A stretch of 64,000 nucleotides of DNA, from assembly GCA_009792885.1 (NCBI GenBank), contig WMCF01000021.1:2513774-2577773 (forward strand), in the 5' to 3' direction. The position numbers were made by a program, and so were the translations under genes. Of this stretch, positions 59,651 to 64,000 are shown in pieces; the stretch's first letter is position 1, and the number at the start of each line of letters is the position of its first letter. The stretch comes from Eremophila alpestris peregrina (Eukaryota; Chordata; Aves; Passeriformes; Alaudidae). The notes below the pieces were generated by a model. That model was given only the letters and a program-made list of their open reading frames with translations, did not search any database and was not told where the DNA came from.

Positions 59651-62600
59651 GTAAACACCAGCTTAGTATTGCAGTATGTCCTCTGAAAAATTGTCATCTG
59701 AGTGCTGTATATGTCCTCTGATATTGCAGTTAAAGTGCAAGGAAAAATGTGTGTACATCTTGTGAATTGATGGAGGATTGCTTTTAAAAGGGAGATTGTA
59801 ACGTGCAGTTCTGGGGAGGTGATGAACATTTGCCTTCAAATTAGGTGATGCAGTCAAAATGATAGATAAAATGTAAGTTTAAATAGCTGCTGATAAACAG
59901 GAATGTGTCTGGGAGTTATATGTTATGGCAGGAAGGCAAGAATGAGCCTGTTTTTGTTACTCCTTTGAAGTAATTTTAACTGCAACAGGTGGCATATAGG
60001 TAAAACCTTACAGAAGAAAGGCCTTGTAAAGTCATGGTTCTTGTTGCTTTGGTTGGGTACAGCTAACAGCTAGCCTGATAATTTCCCATGAAAAAATAAT
60101 TATAACAGTGAGAATCAGTTTGCATAACAATCTATTCTTGTGGGAACATGGTTTGCACCTGTGAGGAGAAAGATTCTACCTGTGTGAAACATCTTCCCAG
60201 GAGACAAGAATGGAAACATTTCTGGAGAGGAAAGTTTTTGACTGACACATACACTCTCAAATTCTAACCAAGGAACAGAATTACAATAAATTGCTAACCA
60301 GTTAGAAGTAAACATGATGCCTTCTGATAACAGTATAAATAGAGCTGTGAAGAGTAAAGATTGACTATTGTGGATGGAGAAACAGGTGTCCTTGCCCATC
60401 TCTATTGCAATATATTCATATGCAATATTTATCATATTTTTTGTATTTAGGGCTCCTAAGAGCTACAAGAATGAGGCTTATTTTTTTGGTATGGTTGATA
60501 CACCATCCCTGGAGGTATTTAAAAGATGTGCAGCTGTGGCATTTAGGGCCAGGGTTCAGTGTGGGCTCAGGAGTGCTGGGTCAGTGCTTGGATGTGATGA
60601 CTGTGAAGGCTCTTTAATGATCCTGTGATTCCATGTGCTCCTGTACTTGCATTAAATGCGTGGTGGGAATGAGTGACCAGGGATGGGGAATGCTTGAGAC
60701 ATGGTAATTCAAATTTGTAGTGAATGGGGCAGTAAGATATGAACATGTCTGTGTGTAGGGAACTCCTTTCATTAAAGAGGTAAGAACTGTGTGTATAGAA
60801 ATGTGTAGCTAAAAGATTTTGTGTTCCAGCCTCTTTATTTCTTGTATAAGGAATGTATATTTAAGAAGTTCCTTGCTCAGCATTGTGCATTTGTTATTGA
60901 AGCATAAAAATGAAGTATTTATCCTAAGATTCACTCCAAGTTCAGAACTGAGCACTGTTTTTCTTGTTCTATCCAAATGCTGCTTATGCCCTCAGTTTGC
61001 TCCTATTTCCTGTTTCCAAGGTAATCCATGTGCCTGGCTGTTGGTTCATTCATAGTGAGACTCTCATTGCTCACAGTGCAGCACTTGCCATGTTCCTGTG
61101 AGATAATGAAAGCTCAGTGATGTCATTTGTTCTGGTTTGTGTGTTCTTACATCATGGGGTTGTGAATGGGACAGAAGCTGGGAGCTGCTGGTCCTTTTGG
61201 GGTGCCCTCAGGAGGGGCCTGTCCTGAGGCTGCTGCAGCCCATCCAAGTTCTCTGACTCCTCAGAGCAGTCACTTTTAATGTGCCACAGCTGAGCTCATT
61301 GAAGAAGATGAGCCTTTGTTCTAAAGGCACTCTGTGACTCATCAGGAAATGTCTTGGTAGAAAAGCATTTTTACTACTATTTGGGGTACTCAGTATGTGG
61401 TAGGCAATTTTCAGATCTTCAGAGAGAAATAGCCTCTGCCCTCAGAGCTTCCCAAAAGGGATAATAAATAATACAATGATCATTTCTTTTCTCATGACTT
61501 ACTCATTGAGGGCCCCTTAGTGAGTCAATAAAGAACTCAGTAAATGCAGCTACCCTGTAAAATTCAGCAATGTAATAGGGACTTGAAAAGTCAATGGGAT
61601 TGAATGCATTGAAACTAACTTAGACAGTTGCATTTTGATATTTTACTTCATCTTCAGCCAATGCATGAAGAAGGAAGGAAATTCTGAGCATGCCTAAGTC
61701 TGGTTACAACTCTGTTTTTCCCAGTGGTGATACTCCTTTGCCACAGATGTCTGTGCATGTGTTCCTATGATATGTTAATGCCAGAACTCTCCAAGATGTG
61801 GTTCCCAGTGTGGGTTAGAAGGAAGGGATGCCCTTCAAACAGAGACTTTGGCATTGCAGCCTCCAAGCAGCAGTGTGGAAATGGTGACCAGAAGGGTTCC
61901 TGTCCCTGCAGGGCTGCCAGGTGCTTGTGGAGTTTCTTTGGGATTGTGCTGAAACAGCTGCTGCAGTGTTTTGGGTGGTTTTAGTGCTACAGTGTGAGGG
62001 CAAAGTGTTCCTCCATGCAGACATCAAAGGGTCATCCTTCAGAGAAGGTGAGAGATGCAAAGGTGCCCTGACATGACTCAGGTGAGCTGGACCAGCAAAG
62101 GTCTTCAGGTTCCACACAAGAATCTTGAGTTTGGCTTTTTTAATCCACGTTTTAGATTTGCTAAACCAGTTTGTCTGAATATTTGATTATGCCATTTTAT
62201 CTAATTGAGCTAATTTATGCAAAATCAGTATCTAGTATTTGTCTTAAAGTGCAGGGAAAATGACTAAAAATACCATATAAAATGAGAATATAGCACATCT
62301 TAATGATGTCTTTAGAAATCAAAAGTAGTTTCTTCTCTTTAATGACGTCTTTTCCATATAGCTAAAGAATTATTCAATTAAGTTGAACAGAAAACTACTT
62401 CCACTTGTATTAAATTTTTTTGTGTAAGCAATAAACAAGGATATGTAAAAATTTCAGAGGCCTGTGTTTATAAATTTTGTTGTGATACAGTGTTTTGAAA
62501 GGAGATGTACCAAAAAGAAGGCTTTTAAAATTTTTATTTGAAGCTCTGTGCTAAGTAAATATTTCTTCAAGAAATGTGTTTTCCATGGAGGCATATTTTC

Positions 62601-64000
62601 ATTTTATGGTTGCATTGACTATAAACTCTAAACTTTTGCCACTGAAAAATGTTATTAATTTAATATATTTGTGGCTTTGATGCCATTACAAAAATATGTG
62701 TGATACCCACATAATACTGTAGATTTGAGCAAGCAATGGAAAGTATTTTACATATTTCAACCTTACTTTTACAGCTTAGAAGCATCAATGAAGAATTAGG
62801 TCAAGGAAAGTAAGGTAATATAGACCTCCAATGGCAAAAGTGCTATGAAAACTCTCTATATAACTATGTATAATTGCATCATCAGAAAATCAGATCAAGG
62901 ACAGTGTTACTGCTTGTAGAAAACTGAGGCATCAAATGAGCAGTGCAGTAAAAACATAATAGCCCCTAATACAAATTTTGTCTGTTTACAATTTGAAGGA
63001 AATGCTTTTTCTCGTAATTCAATGCCCAAAGCAGTTCTTTCCCACTTTGAGGAGGCTGTGTGCATGTGTTGTGTCCTGGGAAGGTGCCAGTGTGGAGCAG
63101 GAGCAGGAGCAGAGCTGTGTTTGCTGGCCTGTGCTCCAGAGCACACTGAGCTCTACCAGCAGTCACAGGGGCTCCCTCTCCTCCTTTCTGCAATCCTCAT
63201 GGGCAGCTTAGAGCCCGTGCAGGAGCTCAGGAGGATGGAACCATCCAGACTCTGTGCTTTGGAAGGGCATCATGCAGGAAAGGCTGCTTCAGAGTGACTC
63301 TTTGGAACTGGATCCTTGGAAAAACTTGAGACTCCTCTTTAGTGTCTCCAGATTCAGGAGAGGTTCTAACTGGGTTTGGGCTCTTGTATTGTTTTGGGAG
63401 GATGCAGTGCAGAAGAGGGCCTGGATGGTAACAACAGCATTTGAGAAATGAGGTAGGGTGGGGCTTTTCTGGAATTGTTTGGTATTTTACTGGCACATTT
63501 GAAAGCTGATTTATTGCAGTCTTATGCTTAATTTCTTCTTTAACAAAAAATCATAATCTGATTAAATTGCCAGAGTTTAGGATTATTTTATCTTCTGAGT
63601 TAAATTGAAATTGGTGTTTATGGTTACAGTTAATTAACTGAATTCTCTGTATGTGATGACTGTATTCTTTTGATGTTTTGCTGTATGGAGTTAGCAATTG
63701 TTTGTAGGGATTTCATTCCAGGTACTGGGAATTAAGATTAATGCCTATTGATGATGAGAATTGGGAAGCAAATAGTGAAAATAATAGACTAAAATTATTA
63801 TTTACAGATGGAGATATTTCAAGATTTTTATGTTTAGGATTAAAGCATGCCTAATTTCGATGGAGCCATATTGGATAATTTGTTTTGTCATGTTAATTAT
63901 AAACATGTTCTTGCTTTCATTTTTGTTATTACAATTGTCTGCCACAGTTAACTCAGTTCTAAACCTGCCAAATGCTGTTTTGGGATTTGAGGCACATAAA
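59651..64000 (+). other. PHKB: PHKB intron 14 (incomplete)
   Basis: At least 4.35 kb, open at the window edge. It contains a CR1 3' end at 60495-60640. I looked for the next PHKB exon (segments such as DLVVHVALIAES and QLGINEKLGLSGRP) and did not find it. Confidence 0.8.
60495..60640 (+). repeat. CR1 LINE 3' end
   Basis: ACACCATCCCTGGAGGTATT, then a diverged middle (TTTAGGGCCAGGGTTCAGTG), then CTTTAATGATCCTGTGATTC. This follows the order of a CR1 3' end on the plus strand. Strongly diverged and truncated. Confidence 0.75.

Larger units (their letters stand above)
21568..64000 (+). other. PHKB: PHKB gene, 5' part (exons 1-14 plus alternative first exon, partial)
   Basis: Fourteen plus-strand exons join in frame to give 484 residues that are colinear with vertebrate phosphorylase kinase beta, about 44 percent of the full protein. 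PHKB is a regulatory and scaffolding subunit of the (alpha-beta-gamma-delta)4 phosphorylase kinase that activates glycogen phosphorylase. Its N-terminal half resembles a GH15 glucoamylase (alpha/alpha) barrel; the calmodulin-related C-terminal part and the farnesylated C-terminus are not in the window. Nearly all donors are GTRNRN types; exon 1's GTCTGA is the exception. The next exon, expected to start with a segment like GPLENDLVVHVALIAES, was not found before 64000. Confidence 0.96.

Overview
The window is vertebrate nuclear DNA and almost certainly avian. The evidence is intron-split genes with canonical GT-AG junctions, introns that are mostly 0.6-6 kb, several CR1-type LINE fragments (the dominant avian retroposon), low repeat density and a GC-rich CpG-island promoter. 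Order or species cannot be fixed from the sequence alone.

Two genes lie head to head around a shared CpG island at about 20.9-21.9 kb. On the minus strand, from 21399 down to position 1, is the 5' part of ITFG1 (integrin alpha FG-GAP repeat containing 1, a type I membrane protein). Six coding exons are visible (21207-21399, 17864-17936, 16372-16517, 15145-15202, 14478-14552, 11834-11928), giving residues 1-213 plus the first base of codon 214. Positions 1-11833 are an incomplete intron. On the plus strand, from 21568 to the end, is the 5' part of PHKB (phosphorylase kinase regulatory subunit beta). Fourteen coding exons give the first 484 residues of a protein that is about 1,090 residues in mammals. 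The window ends inside intron 14. All exon junctions listed keep the reading frame. The ITFG1-PHKB head-to-head order is the known vertebrate arrangement (human 16q12.1). The two start codons are only 168 bp apart with two GC boxes and no TATA box between them, so a bidirectional promoter is likely.

A second, alternative first coding exon of PHKB is visible at 24021-24075. It encodes an 18-residue N-terminus in the same splice phase as exon 1 and matches the mammalian alternative PHKB N-terminus in length and in its Ser-Ser...Ala-Phe-Leu ending. Using it would remove the basic stretch before the N-terminal phosphorylation serine.

The remainder is intron. Distinct items in it are: a Nextera/Tn5 mate-pair junction adapter with a 66-bp duplicated flank at 13708-13876, which is an assembly artefact and not biology; a roughly 640-bp heptamer minisatellite with a GGG run about every 7 nt (37660-38302) in PHKB intron 6; a four-copy 119-126 bp tandem repeat starting at the exon 10 splice donor and containing donor-like sites (50558-51040); CR1 fragments on both strands; and short tandem duplications. 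No novel gene system, CRISPR array, tRNA or rRNA was seen. The largest open frames outside exons are by-products of CpG-rich or heptamer-repeat sequence.
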